Below, in pieces: positions 37,764 to 50,077 of a stretch of DNA of 64,000 bases. Numbering within the stretch: position 1 is the stretch's first letter; each line of letters opens with the position of its first letter. Where the stretch lies: contig NC_084810.1 of assembly GCF_963583255.1 (NCBI RefSeq), positions 9,941,853 to 10,005,852 of the forward strand, read 5' to 3'. The notes beneath the pieces were generated by a model, which was not told the origin of the DNA, did no database searches, and saw only the letters and a program-made list of their open reading frames with translations. The translations under genes and the position numbers were made by a program. Source of the DNA: Pyrus communis (Eukaryota; Streptophyta; Magnoliopsida; Rosales; Rosaceae).

Positions 37764-38034
37764 TGTTGCAGTCCTATTTAGAATAAGAATGTGATTGTGT
37801 AAATCCTAGTGTATCTAGGAATATCTCTTATATTCTTATTAGGAGTTGATTACCTATTAAGAGTTGTAATCCTAAAAGGATAAGGAATTAACCTTCCCTA
37901 CTACTATAAATAAAGGCACAATGGGGTGGAATGGAACACACCTCACAATTACACATCTTTCTTTTCTCTCTCTATGCCACACCCCCTTTCTCTCTCTGGC
38001 CTCCATAATTGTTCAGTAAATTGTGCCTACAACA
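37764..38034 (+). repeat. 5' LTR of the copia element
   Basis: TG...CA termini. TATAAATA lies near 37908 and the 3' half is a CT-rich leader. It matches the 3' LTR over its length with scattered point differences. Confidence 0.9.
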
Positions 38035-38369
38035 CATTATCAACATGCTCTTCATGCTGCGCTAAAAAGAGTTTGATCTTCAATCAAGAAAGTATTACGT
38101 TTTAATCATTCTTTTTATGATTAATTTATTATTTTATTGAATTGATCTACATGTTATTGATTCAATTTAATGTTTCTGTGTTGAACATGATACAACGCAT
38201 TGGAGATCCAATTCCGACTTTCTGAGAAGGATCTTCTACAAATTCAAAGGCTTTTATTGTTTTCTGCCAATCAGATACGCTTAAAATAAAGTAAGATATT
38301 TGAAACGACCGGGAAGAATGAAAACATTCACATGATGCATGAACCCCCTACATTTATATTTACCTTCCG

Positions 38370-38410
<41 letters not shown>

Positions 38411-41400
38411 ATATGTTCATATATTTGCCACAATACACACACACACACACACACACACATTTCATGCATTACACAATTTTTGCTATGTGGAATTTGTGAG
38501 TCAAAGAATCAAAAGAACTTAGAAGCAATTTAGGATTTGTCAAACCCTAAGTATGTCAAAAAAAAAAAAAAAAAAACAAATTATGGGCACTGTGCGGCAC
38601 CATTGCCACACCTCCACAATGGCATCACCATAGCAACAGCCATCTGGGCCTTGCTGCAACCATATGGACACCCCCTAGGCCTTCGGCCTGGTTGACTTGT
38701 ATAGGCCGGAAGCCCGGCATGTTCCCTAAGGAAGCCCGTAAACTTCTTGGCCTGTCCTTATGATCTTAGCCCAATCTGCCAGCAAGCTTTGTGCTTGTTG
38801 GGCTTTGCATCTGCCATGGCCTGTGATTCTATACGCCAGCCCATATGGCTGGGCTTATCCCGTAACCCAACCCGCAAGCTAGCCTCGGGTGGGCTTGCTC
38901 CCGCTATGGTCTCGGCCCACATATGCCAGCAGCTTACTGCTAGGCTTAAAAACCCTCGGCATGTGGCCTGCAGGCAACTCGAGCCCAAAATGCCTTTAGG
39001 GCTCTGCCCTACTCATGGCACCCAAGCCCAAACCTTTTTGGGCTATACTTTTTCAACCTAATGCTAATTTTTCTAAATAATTTTAACCCGAATGTTATAA
39101 TTATTTTTTGCTTCTACGATTGACCCCGTTTGGTCCCAATTTATTAAATTAATTAAAAGTGACCTATATTCCATTAATCTGACAAGAAATCCAAAATTAT
39201 TGACTTGAAGATCACTTTTGGACATTATCGATTCAATAATTTATTTCTCTTTTTTGAACCATTGACATCCTTTCGTAGTCTTGAAGAGCTCACACTTGAG
39301 TTCCTGAAACAACTTAAATCCACTACACTTAAATCAGCATATTGCGTTCTATGTTCTTGCATGAACCTCTCTTTTATAAACTAAACGTTCATAAACTAAA
39401 TTGAACCTGCAGTTTCAAATTTAATGCCTTTGAAACCCAAAATTTTCATAAAACAAATACACCCATGAAAACTCGACATATTTTCATGAAAACCATGTCT
39501 TAGAACTCGAATGTTCTACCGTTGATGCTTATGGATGATTCATTCCCATAGCACCAATCACAATCTTATTCCCTCTAATTCAATGGATTGTCGAACCGTC
39601 ACAAGTTCGATTTCCCTTATATGGATGTTTCTAATAGAAACCACTTTATGTGGGGTACAAGACATGAATCTCCACTTGACTATCAAGAAGCTGAGAAACC
39701 ATTGAAGCCAATAATGGCAAGGAAGAGCTGAATAAGCCTCCGCCATGATCTTCATTCGAAGACTTATGCCTGAAGCATTATAAACGGAAGTACCTCATGT
39801 ATGAAGATTCCATGGCTTTTTGGCTCGCTCCTACAGACTGTTTACTCATGAAAGACATTGTCTGAAGCACACCATGATTACATCCATGAATGAGTACAAT
39901 TCTGAAGTTTATAAATCCGAACAAATTTTGACTAGAGAATACTTTTCTCGTCCTTCTATGTTTCCAACTCACTCTTGAAGCAGTAGTGTAGAAAGTGGAA
40001 GTTTACCAAATTCTCGGATTTAATTACTACCACAAACGTGAGAGAATGATATAGACTCAGTTCGGTTAGAGTTTACCGAAATGGCTCGACCCAGTTCGAT
40101 TAAAGACTACCGAACGGTGATACCCTGCTTTGGCACGAATGCACGTAAAGGCATGCTCTGTTTCAACAAAGGTGCACCAAACGGTGCTACTTTGCTTTGG
40201 CAAAGGCCTAGCAAACAGACCCCTCCAGCTTTGGCTGGAACCTACCGAACCCAAGTTCGGGGCTATCTCTTTCACGATCTAATTTCGAGTTTGTTTTTAC
40301 AACATTTGGTAGAATCAGGGCCTGCCAAGGTAATATTATTCTCGAACCTCAACCCTGCAGAATCTACTTCCGTCTCGATGGAATAAACCATTGGTTATGC
40401 ACCTACTCATGCCTCTACCAATGTCGTTGAGGAGTACCATTCTCATAGTCAATATGTGAGACTAATTTTGCTCTACCGAACACAGTTGGAAAAGCAGAAT
40501 TTTGACATGGATAGCCTTGTTGGCCGAATCCCCTTAGTAAACCATTTACTTTGTGAACATTTTGTGCTTACAAGCACATTATGCCAAGCCTGCTCATTAG
40601 GGAAATTGATTTTCTATATCATTCCTTGCAAAGATACAAAATCACCCTTTTTCACAGTGGATTCAAGGGAATATATGTGGACTAATCCAACCAAAATGTG
40701 GACCATATAAATGCTTATGGTTTTGGCTAATGAATCGACAAACTGGTCACATGTTTTTCCACACACATTGCTGCTAAACCTCCTAGTTGATTAAGGGTTC
40801 ACTACCCTACTTATCCTATAAAGTCCGGGAGACTGGATAATATTAAAGAGTTTATATAGACAGTTTTCGATAAAGTATTACATGTCTCTTGGGTTTATAA
40901 TTAGACATCGAATTCCCATGTTCACCGTAAAAACAACCTCGCAGAGCGATCATAAAGTGCAATTTAATTGATCACCCAGACCTTGGTGAACGCACCAAGT
41001 TTTTGGTTTCTGCTGAGGGCTATGCAATCTTGTACGTAGCTATGTTGGTCTACCTTAAGGCCCATTGCCACCCAACCTATATGATGCTACAGTCGGTTAC
41101 TAGGTACCAACCTGATGTTTTTCATATTTACGCATTTGGGTGTGCATTCCATGTGCCAAGTTGCGCCGCCACAACGTACCAACTTAGGTCTTCAAAAGAA
41201 GGATGTGAATCTTTGTCGATTATCATTCTCCTTCATACTAGCTCTCTTAGAGCCCTTGCATGCAATCTCTTTACCGCTCATTTGTGGGTTGTCACTTCAA
41301 TGAGACAGTCTTCCCGCCGTTAGGGGGAGATAAGAATGTTAACGTTCCTAGAGAACGGCGCGAATTTGTGTGGACGTTGTCCACTATGTCTTATCTCGAT

Positions 41401-43778
41401 CCCAGTATCGTACAAGTGTGATAAGTAAGTGGGATGAATCCTAGCTTTCAGAATGTTGCTCCATACGCATTCCTTTGATCTAGCTAAAGTGACGAGATCA
41501 TATACCAGCTGCAAACATGCTTGCAAGGATAGACGTACTTAACGGACATCCAGTCAACATTCCTGGAGGGTGTAACGCCCTTATTAAATGATTTGGACAC
41601 CCATGTTGGACAGTCCGGTACATTGGTGAATAGCCAATCAATCTGTCCTGGCCTAGAGCACAACAGATCACTCATTTCATAGGATTCACTTCACTAGAAG
41701 AGGAAGATACGGCACAACAATGAATCTATACTTGATTGCTGTCTCAAATCATTTCCATCTCATGAGATTAATTTGAATTACTCCCAAGACTTAAAGTTCT
41801 TGGTCCAGTATACTACTTTAGATAAGCTGAATGGAATTGAAATGAGATTACCATCGATGATGTTTTCACTTATATGGTAGCTACTGACATAAATGAAAAA
41901 GCAACGATATTGAACCGTGTTGCGTTGATTAAGTGACAACATAGAACTGATTGGACAACCGAAGTTACAATCCAGGTCAAATTCCTTACCAAAGTGTGTT
42001 TTGGACCTATTGTTCCTACATTGCCCAAGGTAACCCTATTGTGTTACAAGTAGGAAATGAAGTGTTATGAAATGAATGAAATAGTGCGATATGATGCACA
42101 CTTTACGGCGCAAGGTTTCTCTCAAACGTCCTGTGATTGATAGCAGCATTATGAAATATGGTTAGTTTTTTCTCCATGGGGATATAGATACGAAGATTTA
42201 CATGTAAGTTCCCGAAGAATACATGGACTGGTTTAAATAGTTCCAAACCACAGAACACCCTCTTAACTCGTTTGAGGCATTCACTTACAGATTGAAACAA
42301 TCCGACGGATGTGGCATACCCATTTAAGTGATTATTTGATTAGTCAGGGATATGATTGAATGCCCTTACGTGTTAAACTATGAAGTCTTATTTCGAATTG
42401 CTAGAGTTACAGTTTATGTCGTTAATACAAATCTCACTAAGATTCTAGAAGAGCTTGAGAAAACTGCCTTGCACCTGAAGAGGGAATTTGAGATGAAAGA
42501 TCTTAGGAAAACTCGTTTATACCTTGACATGAAGTTCAAGTGTTGTTCTAACGGTACCTTGGTCTACCAATCGAACTACACCCCGAATGTGTTATCTTAG
42601 AGTATATGCAAATGAAACCCTTTAAGAGGTTATAGAATCCAAAATTCCATATCTAAGTTCAACTTTGTACTTCGTTGTACTTAGCTCATTGTATTAGACA
42701 GGACATTTCCTTCGTTGTTGATCTATTGGTAAAGATGTAGCACTACGCCTATATGCAACCACTAAATTGGTACTAAAGACTTACCTTGAAGGTACTACGA
42801 ATTTGAGCAAATCATATCTCAATAAATCTCGAGCGAATCCAACCCCTTGATCTTTGGAATGATGTTTGCCTTGTTTGTTATGTTGACGCAGGTTACTTAT
42901 CAAACCCGCACAAGGTAAATCCCCGAATGGTTATGTCTTTACCGTTAGGGATATCTCAATATCTTGGAGGTTTGTGATATGACCTTAGTTGTGAAATCTT
43001 TGAACCATTCCAAGACTCACCTCACTTCACTACGTCACAAGTGAGACATGGTTAGGAGTTCTTGTTAAGCATATTAGAAGTACTTGCTGTTTTCATCCAT
43101 CGTTGAGTCCCAACAACAATCCATAAAGATTATGCGGCATGTATCAACCCGACCAAGCCATGATACATCAATAAAGTTAACACCAAGACATATTGCGTCT
43201 ACATCTACATCAGCAAAGCATCAGAAGATTGAAGTCATGCAAGCCGATCCCAGACAACCTTACCGACCTCTACACGACATCACTGCTGAAGTCAACCTTC
43301 CAGAAGCTTGTCCGAGGAATTGGTAGGTCTTATTATCAATTGCAATGCTTGTAGTTCTCATTTAGAAGTTATGTCAAACTCAAGGGGAGTATCCAGAAGT
43401 ATACTCACTTGATCTTAATGTACTATTTTTCCCTACGATTAAGAGCATTTTTCCCATTGGATTTTTGCTACGTAACTAGGTTTTAACAAGGCACCCATCC
43501 TGGGCTGATCATGCTCTTGTGAGCTCTTCTACTTGTGTCCAGAAGATTTATAGTTTTAACTTAATGCAACTTCTCACATTTCTTCTTAATCTATGGGGTT
43601 TTATCCCACCTAGGTTTTACCATGACGAGGTTTTGTGAATTTTACCTTTTTATGCATTCTTCCATTGATTTGAGACTCGCATTCGCTCATTATGCTGAAG
43701 ACTTCATCAACTGTACTTACTTCATCACTGATGACCTAATGAACCATTTAGTTGAGTATTTACACACTAAAGGGGGAG

Positions 43779-44051
43779 TGTTGCAGCCCTATTTAGAATA
43801 GGAGTATGATTGTGTAAATCTTAGTGTATCTAGGAATATCTCTTATATTCTTATTAGGAGTTGATTACCTATTAAGACTTGTAGTCCTAAAAGGGTAAGG
43901 AATTAACCTTCCCTACTACTATACATAAAGGCACAATGAGGTGGAATATAACACACCTCATAATTACACATCTTTCTCTTCTCTCTCTATGTCGCACCCC
44001 CTCTCTCTTTGACCTCTATATATAATTGTTCAATAAATTATGCCTACAACA
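43779..44051 (+). repeat. 3' LTR of the copia element
   Basis: Homologous to 37764-38034. Differences such as TATAAATAAA to TATACATAAA in the promoter box fit an old insertion. Confidence 0.9.
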
Positions 44052-44460
44052 ATATCTTAAATCATAGTAGTAATACTCGGAATTAAATCCCTTCATACAT
44101 TATTACTTGTATTGTCTACCTTTATGACATGGTTTTTTCTTTTTTTTTTCTTTTTTTCTTTTAACTTTATAACAACTAGACGAAAATCTAAAAGGAATTA
44201 ACTTGATTCCTCAATGGATGATAAGAAGGACCTCCGCAATTTCCTACGTGACTGATTTATATATGAGACATGCTTATGATAAGAACCATTCTTATTTTAA
44301 CACTCTGAAAAGATTATATGTGAAAAATCAATAAAATATGAGATCTTTTAGTCATCGAACTACCAAAAAACAAATAGACAAATTTGGTTAAAGGATTACA
44401 AATTGTCTCTCTATTTGCTACAATTGATTTACTAAATAATCTTAGTTTCAATTGGCTTTC

Positions 44461-44640
44461 TTTTTTCTTTTCTTTTTTTGAACAAACGTTATTATCTACA
44501 CTAAGGGACAGGAGGATGGGCTTAGCCTCACAATGGGCTAGCAATAATGTGGTTCAAATTTTCATTTGGCGAGAATTAAACCTAAGACTTCTCACTTACA
44601 AGTGAAAAAAAATACCACTAGACCATAATACTAAGTGGCT
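44461..44640 (-). mobile_element. SINE-like element
   Basis: Same family as 26669-26838. The T-run and GAACAAACGTTATTATCTAC at the left are the reversed tail, and ACTTCTCACTTACAAGTG toward the right is the reversed tRNA-like head. Confidence 0.6.
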
Positions 44641-44950
44641 GTTTCAATTGACTTCTTAGAGATGCATGTGGACCAATATCTTAGAGCATAGGGTGTTGGG
44701 TTTCCACCCTGCATCCTGGGTTCAAAACTCGACCTTCCCAAAATTATTATAATAGTTTTGAACTTTCCCACCTCTTCTTAGTAATAATAATTTTTAAAAA
44801 AAAAATAAATAAAACAATTGATTGTTAAGATATGATCTTTCCAACTTTCCATGCCTCTCCTTAATAATAATAATTTTTTAAAAAAATAATTGATTTTTTA
44901 GATATGATCTTTACAGAGTAATATATAATATGAACGGTTCTGATAGTAAG

Positions 44951-45376
44951 CAGCGGCGGAGCCAACATGGGGTCATTGGTTGCTCATGACCACAATAGCT
45001 TCATAACCGCAATGTATATTTATCTATGTATTTGTATATGACTATACACAACTACGGCAAACTGAAAAAATAAAATAAAAAAGAGAGTCAAAACACTTAA
45101 TTACAAACTGCTTCTTTTGTGCAACCTTCTTGTATAGTTATTGTAAAATTTTTTTTTTCTTTCTTTCCTTTGTCGTTCTTCTCTTATTTCTTGTGTGCGA
45201 CCTTATGGTGATCAACAAGTGTTTATAAAAAGCATCACTTGATAGTCATAGGCAAAAATCAACAAAACTCAGCATAACTTGGCAAATACCCACCAAAAGT
45301 TCGACAAAATGATCCAATGAAGTTTTTTTGACCCAAATTATGACCTAATTGTTATTAAATTCTAGCTTTGCCACTG
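44951..45376. mobile_element. Small non-autonomous hAT-like element, 426 bp
   Basis: The left end CAGCGGCGGAGCCAAC mirrors the right end TTCTAGCTTTGCCACTG. The flanking octamers ATAGTAAG and ATAATAAA match at 6 of 8 positions, consistent with an eroded 8-bp duplication. No ORF. Confidence 0.6.
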
Positions 45377-46725
45377 ATAATAAATATGAATTTCTATGAA
45401 CCGGCCACTCATTAAATTGAAAAGGAACTCCTCCTCTATTTTGAGGAGCCAAGCCTTTCTCAATCTAAATAGCATCTAACCTGCCTCTATATAAAAGTTG
45501 AGAGCAAACAAAATGATCTATCTATTCCCTAAACACTTTTAGTCAACCAAAACCCAAGGAAATTATACTATTGTACATTCCCATACATAACTAAAAGAAA
45601 ATATCGAGAAAAAAGAAAATCATGGATATAAAAGTAATCTTGTACAATTTTTTTTAATCTTTTTTTCTCTTCCCTCACCCATATGTACAAAAGAAATTAT
45701 CCCACCCCACGTTGCCTCTCTCTCTTTCACATTCCTCTCCAATTTTTTCCCTTTCATATATTGCTTTTTTAAATTTTTATATCTACATACAGAGTGGGCT
45801 TAATCTAGTAAAAATCTCGATATATAGAGTGAGAGCAGTAAATTGATAAAGCTTCAATATTCTCATAATGCCCTCACTTAATAGAAGATAATACAAAACT
45901 AGCCAAATATAATGGGGTTACAACTGTAAAATGACATAATTCAGAAAACCGGAGTTGCTCCTCTACTGATAATGTTTGGCCCATATCTTTAAATGACAGT
46001 TTTGAACCGTTAGATGAAGCACACCCAAAGTGTACATTAAAAAGGATTTGTTGAAAGATTATCTTTTCTCAATTAAGTACTAAACAAACTCACTCTATCT
46101 CTTCATATGGGGAGGAGTTGGAGGGTAATTTTGTTTAACTTTTAGAAACTCAAATAAACCTAATAGAATAAAACAACACTCAATCATCAAAACAAGAGAA
46201 AATTTGCTGCAGTAACCAAACTCTATTCCTTATGCAACTGAGTTTTCAATTTAATGATTAATGAACATATTTTATTTTATTTTGTGCGTACTTTTTTCTA
46301 TTTTATTTGATTAGAGAAGCAAGGAACCTCGTGGGATCGTGGGTGGTGGTACTCGTGTATCGTGGTGATTGAGTTTTTGTAATGCGTAACATTGAGGGGT
46401 TTCCCTACTCCAGCACATTCTCGCATCACCAAAAGGAAAAAAGAAGCAAGGCCATTCGACATCTCCGTGCAGCTTAGTCTCAATTGAGCTTTTCAGGTAG
46501 GAGTTTTGTTTTCTTGGCTGGTTCAAAGAATAAGATTTTGCCCCTCCCTTTGTGTTTCGTCCCATTTTTAGTTTCCCCATTAATTATCACTAACAGAAGT
46601 GATCAGCCATTGTATTTGTTCGTTGTTCGTCAAAATGGAACAACTTCAATGTGAAGGATTTGAAACATTGGTTTGTTGCTTACATTCTAACCTCTTTTTT
46701 TCTTTTTATTTTGATCTTATTCAGG

Positions 46726-47820
46726 ATGAGAAATCTACGCTGGAAGGCCTTCAATCACATTCCCGAAAAAACCTTGATCGGTATACTAGTAAGACTACCC
46801 GTAAAATCCCTTTTTCGGTTTTTGTGTGTATGTAAGTTATGGGGTAGTTTGATTGGAAGCTCAGGTTTTATTGGCACCCATCTTAATAGTAATGTCACAA
46901 AGCATGCCCATACTTTTCGTATCGCTCTCCACTGCACTAGAGGCAACGTTTAAAGAGTGATTGGAGATTGGACATTCCTTGGGGATGAAAAAACGTTTTC
47001 AGATACACGGTTCAAGTAATGGTTTATTATGTCCGTCAGATGATCCATTGCGATATTACAGTCCTATATGGATATGCAACCCATCAATAAAGAAATTTGT
47101 GCACCTTCCTACAGCCACCATTCCATTCCGAATCCTTTCGAGGAATTCCAATGTTCTTGCATTCGGGTTCCATTCCAGGCTTAATGATTGCAAGGTGGTT
47201 AGGATGGTGAACTTTCAGGATTATAAGAAAAGTTGCTTTGAAGTGGAAATTTACTGTATAAGCACGAACTCGTGGAAGAGGATTCAGGCAATTCCTCATT
47301 TGATAAAGACCATGTGGTGGCATTCTGGTTCTGCATTTCACAATGGAGTAGCATATAGAATTATGGCTAAGGCAATTTCCATCTTGTGTCTTTTGATACA
47401 GGGACTGAAGTTTTCGAAGAATTGATACTGCCAGAGACGACGCTATTTTCAAAGGTTATCCATCTATGCCAACTATTAATCTTTACAAGTCATCACTTTG
47501 CTTGCTCAATAAACGTGTGCCAGATAAAGGTATTGACATATGGGTTCGGAAAGAACATTCTTTCGAAAAGTTGCACACAGTTCTTCCTGGAATGAGTACT
47601 ACTCCGTTAGGGTTTAGAATAAGTACTGAACTCCTTTTGGAGTATCATGAAAATCTTTGTGAAGGACATGATCTGGCTTACTATAATCTTGAAACCGAGT
47701 AACTTAATGGAACTGGAATTCGGTTGGCACGAAATTCCCTTTCCCGCTACTATACGGACACTTATGTTGAAAGTTTAGTAATTTTACTCAATAAATTGAA
47801 GAAACAGGTCAGATTATCAC
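46726..47820 (+). pseudogene. F-box gene, broken by several frameshifts and a stop
   Basis: Reading from ATG 46726 gives an F-box (RLPVKSLFRFLCVCK) as in the intact gene at 28362-29498. The frame stops at 46951-46953. FBA-type sequence resumes from about 46961 (NGLLCPS, IWICNPSIKKFVHLPT, FGFHSRLNDCKVVRM), shifts again near 47375-47400 and once more near 47450. It then runs through an in-frame TAA at 47701-47703 to a C-terminal YVESLV phrase near 47775. At least three indels and one stop make a functional product very unlikely. The closest visible relative in the window is the minus-strand F-box gene, but the sequences are diverged, so this is an old family member, not a fresh local copy. Confidence 0.85.
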
Positions 47821-48230
47821 CTATTTTATTTTCTCTCTGTATGAATCAAGTATTTACGTTTTTCATAATGCACCTGTACCTTTGTCTTTGGGGGAGTGCT
47901 AACAAGTTGTAGTTTTGAAAAATTTTAATGCATGTCCGAGTTGAGTTTAGGAAAAATCTAGTAGTTTATATTTTTACATGTCCTTTTTGGCTTGATAATT
48001 AACTAGAAATCAGCGTTACTGTATTCTTAGTGTTCTTGTACTCTATATTTCACCACAATGTTCAAGTCTCATTGTTAAACAATCGCCAATGTGGTCGAAA
48101 TAGTCTATAATTGCTGTCAGCTTTGTATTGCCAGAATCGCTCTTAAGATTAAAACCAAATATATTCTTTCGGAGGCTCTGAAACACACTACGTAGGGTCT
48201 AAGACTTCTTAAAACCAAATCATGTGTTTA

Positions 48231-49179
48231 GAGCATCTCCAAAGGAGATGTCAAATTGTCCACATAAGTTATAACAGTAAAAAAAGATAACCACTAATTG
48301 TTTCCAACCGAAATGTCAAATCCGATGTGGCATGACATGGAATGGCAGCAAAGGAGCTTGCTGTCAATTTTTGACAGCAACTTCAAATTTTTTTTTTACT
48401 AATTATGAAATGTATTTTATTAATATTTTATTGTCATTTATTATTTGATTGTTGAACGGTTTTCTTATCTTTCGCCTTCTCTTCTCTCTCTATCTTTCTC
48501 CCTGTCTGTGAGTCTATGACCATGCAAAGACAGTTACTGGGCGGCTCGCCGTCGAAGCTCCACCAACCCCACGACGGACCCAAGGACCAGACTCTTACCG
48601 TCGATGACTCCCCCAACCACATTAAGGATCTTTTAGCCTTTTCCACCACCACTTCCTCCTCATCCTCTTCAATCTCTGCAGCCTACGAAGACGACGAGGA
48701 CCACAAAGCATCGAAGCCTCACCGTTTGTCATGACCGCCGTCCATTGCACCGCACAAATTCATCCACGTCATCCCGGTCCTCATCCTCCTCTGCTTCCTC
48801 ATCCTCTTCCGCTTCTCCCACGTCCCCTCCAAATCAGGTACACTCTTAATTAATCAATGGCTCTTCGCTCATCTCTTCCTCATTTGAATCCCAGTCCTGA
48901 TCGTCCCTTTTGTTCCATTTCAGATTTCAGTTCAATGGCTTCACTAAACTGCCTGGATCGGCAAAGCACATAGGTACGCAATGCAGATGAAATCATTCAC
49001 AATCTCTCAATCCTGACCATCGAGTGGAGATATAAGAAAAAAAAAAATAATGTAATAAAATAATAGTTTAATTTGATATATCAGGTGGAGAGCAAAACAT
49101 GAAAATGTATCAAAATGCCACATAAGCTATCAAATTTAAATTTAAGGTTCCAAATTTGACATCTCCTTTGGAGATGATC
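48231..49179 (+). mobile_element. Pack-type DNA element with TTA duplication and captured host exons
   Basis: The left end GAGCATCTCCAAAGGAGATG continues to TCAAATT. The right end reads AATTTGACATCTCCTTTGG then AGATGATC. The inverted repeats are about 28 bp. TTA flanks both sides (48228-48230 and 49180-49182), as in PIF/Harbinger-type insertions. Each end is itself partly palindromic (CATCTCC...GGAGATG). There is no transposase; the middle carries gene-like sequence (48516-48973). Confidence 0.8.
48516..48973 (+). pseudogene. Captured two-exon fragment of a host gene encoding a membrane-anchored protein
   Basis: Exon 1 (48516-48837) starts at an ATG and encodes a Ser-rich N-terminus. An in-frame TGA follows at 48732-48734. 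The same frame then reads HKFIHVIPVLILLCFLILFR, a clear membrane-spanning or signal-anchor segment. A GT donor at 48838 and an AG acceptor at 48922-48923 bound an 86-bp intron. Exon 2 (48924-48973) reads FNGFTKLPGSAKHI in one frame, with a GT after it. A single N-terminal anchor fits type II secretory-pathway enzymes, but I could not name the parent gene. The fragment ends at the element, so the product would be truncated. Confidence 0.65.
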
Positions 49180-49182
49180 TTA

Positions 49183-50077
49183 GACTTCAAACTTACGATT
49201 TGGGATTAGGCAGTACATTCTTATAGTGCACAATTTTATGACGTCGTTTATGAGAATGTTGAATAAAGACTAAGACTGTCAAAGGAAATTAGTAACTAAT
49301 TAAAAAACGTATAAATGAAATCACTCCAAAGAAAATAGCATGGGATTTATCTAGTGAATTACCGAACTGTTAATCTTTTTTTGTCAAAAAATAGGAATTT
49401 ATTAATCAATCAAATACGAATTGTTGCATCTTTTACTAACAAACTAGCCTCATATGCAAGTGGCAATTGACCTTTTTATATTAGATTATGTCTTTCAATT
49501 TTTTTAAAGTAACTATTTTATATTTTTATTAAAAAATTATTCAGAAAAAAATTAACATGGGAGTTTTTATTATTTTTTTTTTAAATTAAAGTTTTAAATT
49601 TAAAATTCATTCAAAATTAAAATGTGGTGAATTACTTTAAATTCTTATGGTTCAATTGTAATTTTTAGAATTCTTAAAAGGACAATTTTTGGTATTTTGA
49701 ATGTTTCACATTTTTATCCTTCTCACTTTATATATAATGCTCACTTTATATATATATTAAGTAGGAATTCTTGACCAAATAAAACTCCTACGTTTCCACC
49801 GCGAGTGAAGATTTGTAGCGTGTTTTGAGCGTGATTTTAGGGCAATGATTCCTAAATGAAAGGTTAGGGCGGTTGATCTAAATCTATATATAGGATTTTG
49901 GAGTGGAAGGACTAAATGCAATCATCAAAACCACTTCAGAGAAACAAATCGACTCGGAGTATCTAAAACCCTAACCAAGAAAAAACCTCTCTCCCCGCAG
50001 CCCTCCGGCCCTAATCCTTTTCTCTCCACATTCTTAAATCTCATCTTCTCAAGAAAGCGGAAGCAAGAAATATACAT
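49183..50077. other. Promoter and leader region of the NAC gene
   Basis: AT-rich with TATATATA tracts at 49728-49760 and 49885-49893, and no ORF of note. The last 100 bases are pyrimidine-rich, as is common for plant leaders. Confidence 0.4.

Larger units (their letters stand above)
37764..44051 (+). mobile_element. Ty1/copia LTR retrotransposon, decayed but nearly full length (6.3 kb)
   Basis: Two LTRs of 271 and 273 bp (37764-38034 and 43779-44051) both start TGTTGCAG(T/C)CC and end CCTACAACA. Immediately after the 5' LTR, CATTATCAACATGCTC is a diverged primer-binding site. AGGGGGAG before the 3' LTR is the polypurine tract. Flanks ATATT and ATATC are a near-match 5-bp duplication. Between them, in broken frames and copia order, are the GAG-preintegrase phrase CQACSLGK (near 40590), an integrase-like stretch (near 40670), an RT remnant near 42100, the phrase LDMKFKCCSNGTLVYQSNY (near 42525) and an RNase H remnant (43100-43320). 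Numerous stops show it is dead. Integrase before RT identifies copia. Confidence 0.88.
44052..46725. other. Intergenic region with SINE-like and hAT-like repeats
   Basis: Contains the elements listed separately. It also holds a possible second SINE head at 44691-44800, with GCATAGGGTGTTGGG and GGTTCAAAACTCGAC resembling A and B boxes and ending in an A-run. I see no gene. A pyrimidine-rich stretch at 45640-45770 holds nothing recognisable. Confidence 0.4.

Noticed and set aside
37764..44051. Endogenous viral element
   Set aside because: Gene order, LTRs, primer site and polypurine tract fit copia; no virus-specific protein was seen.
46726..47702. Functional F-box gene with introns explaining the frame changes
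   Set aside because: The frame changes lack splice-site pairs and one in-frame stop lies within the conserved C-terminus, so decay fits better.
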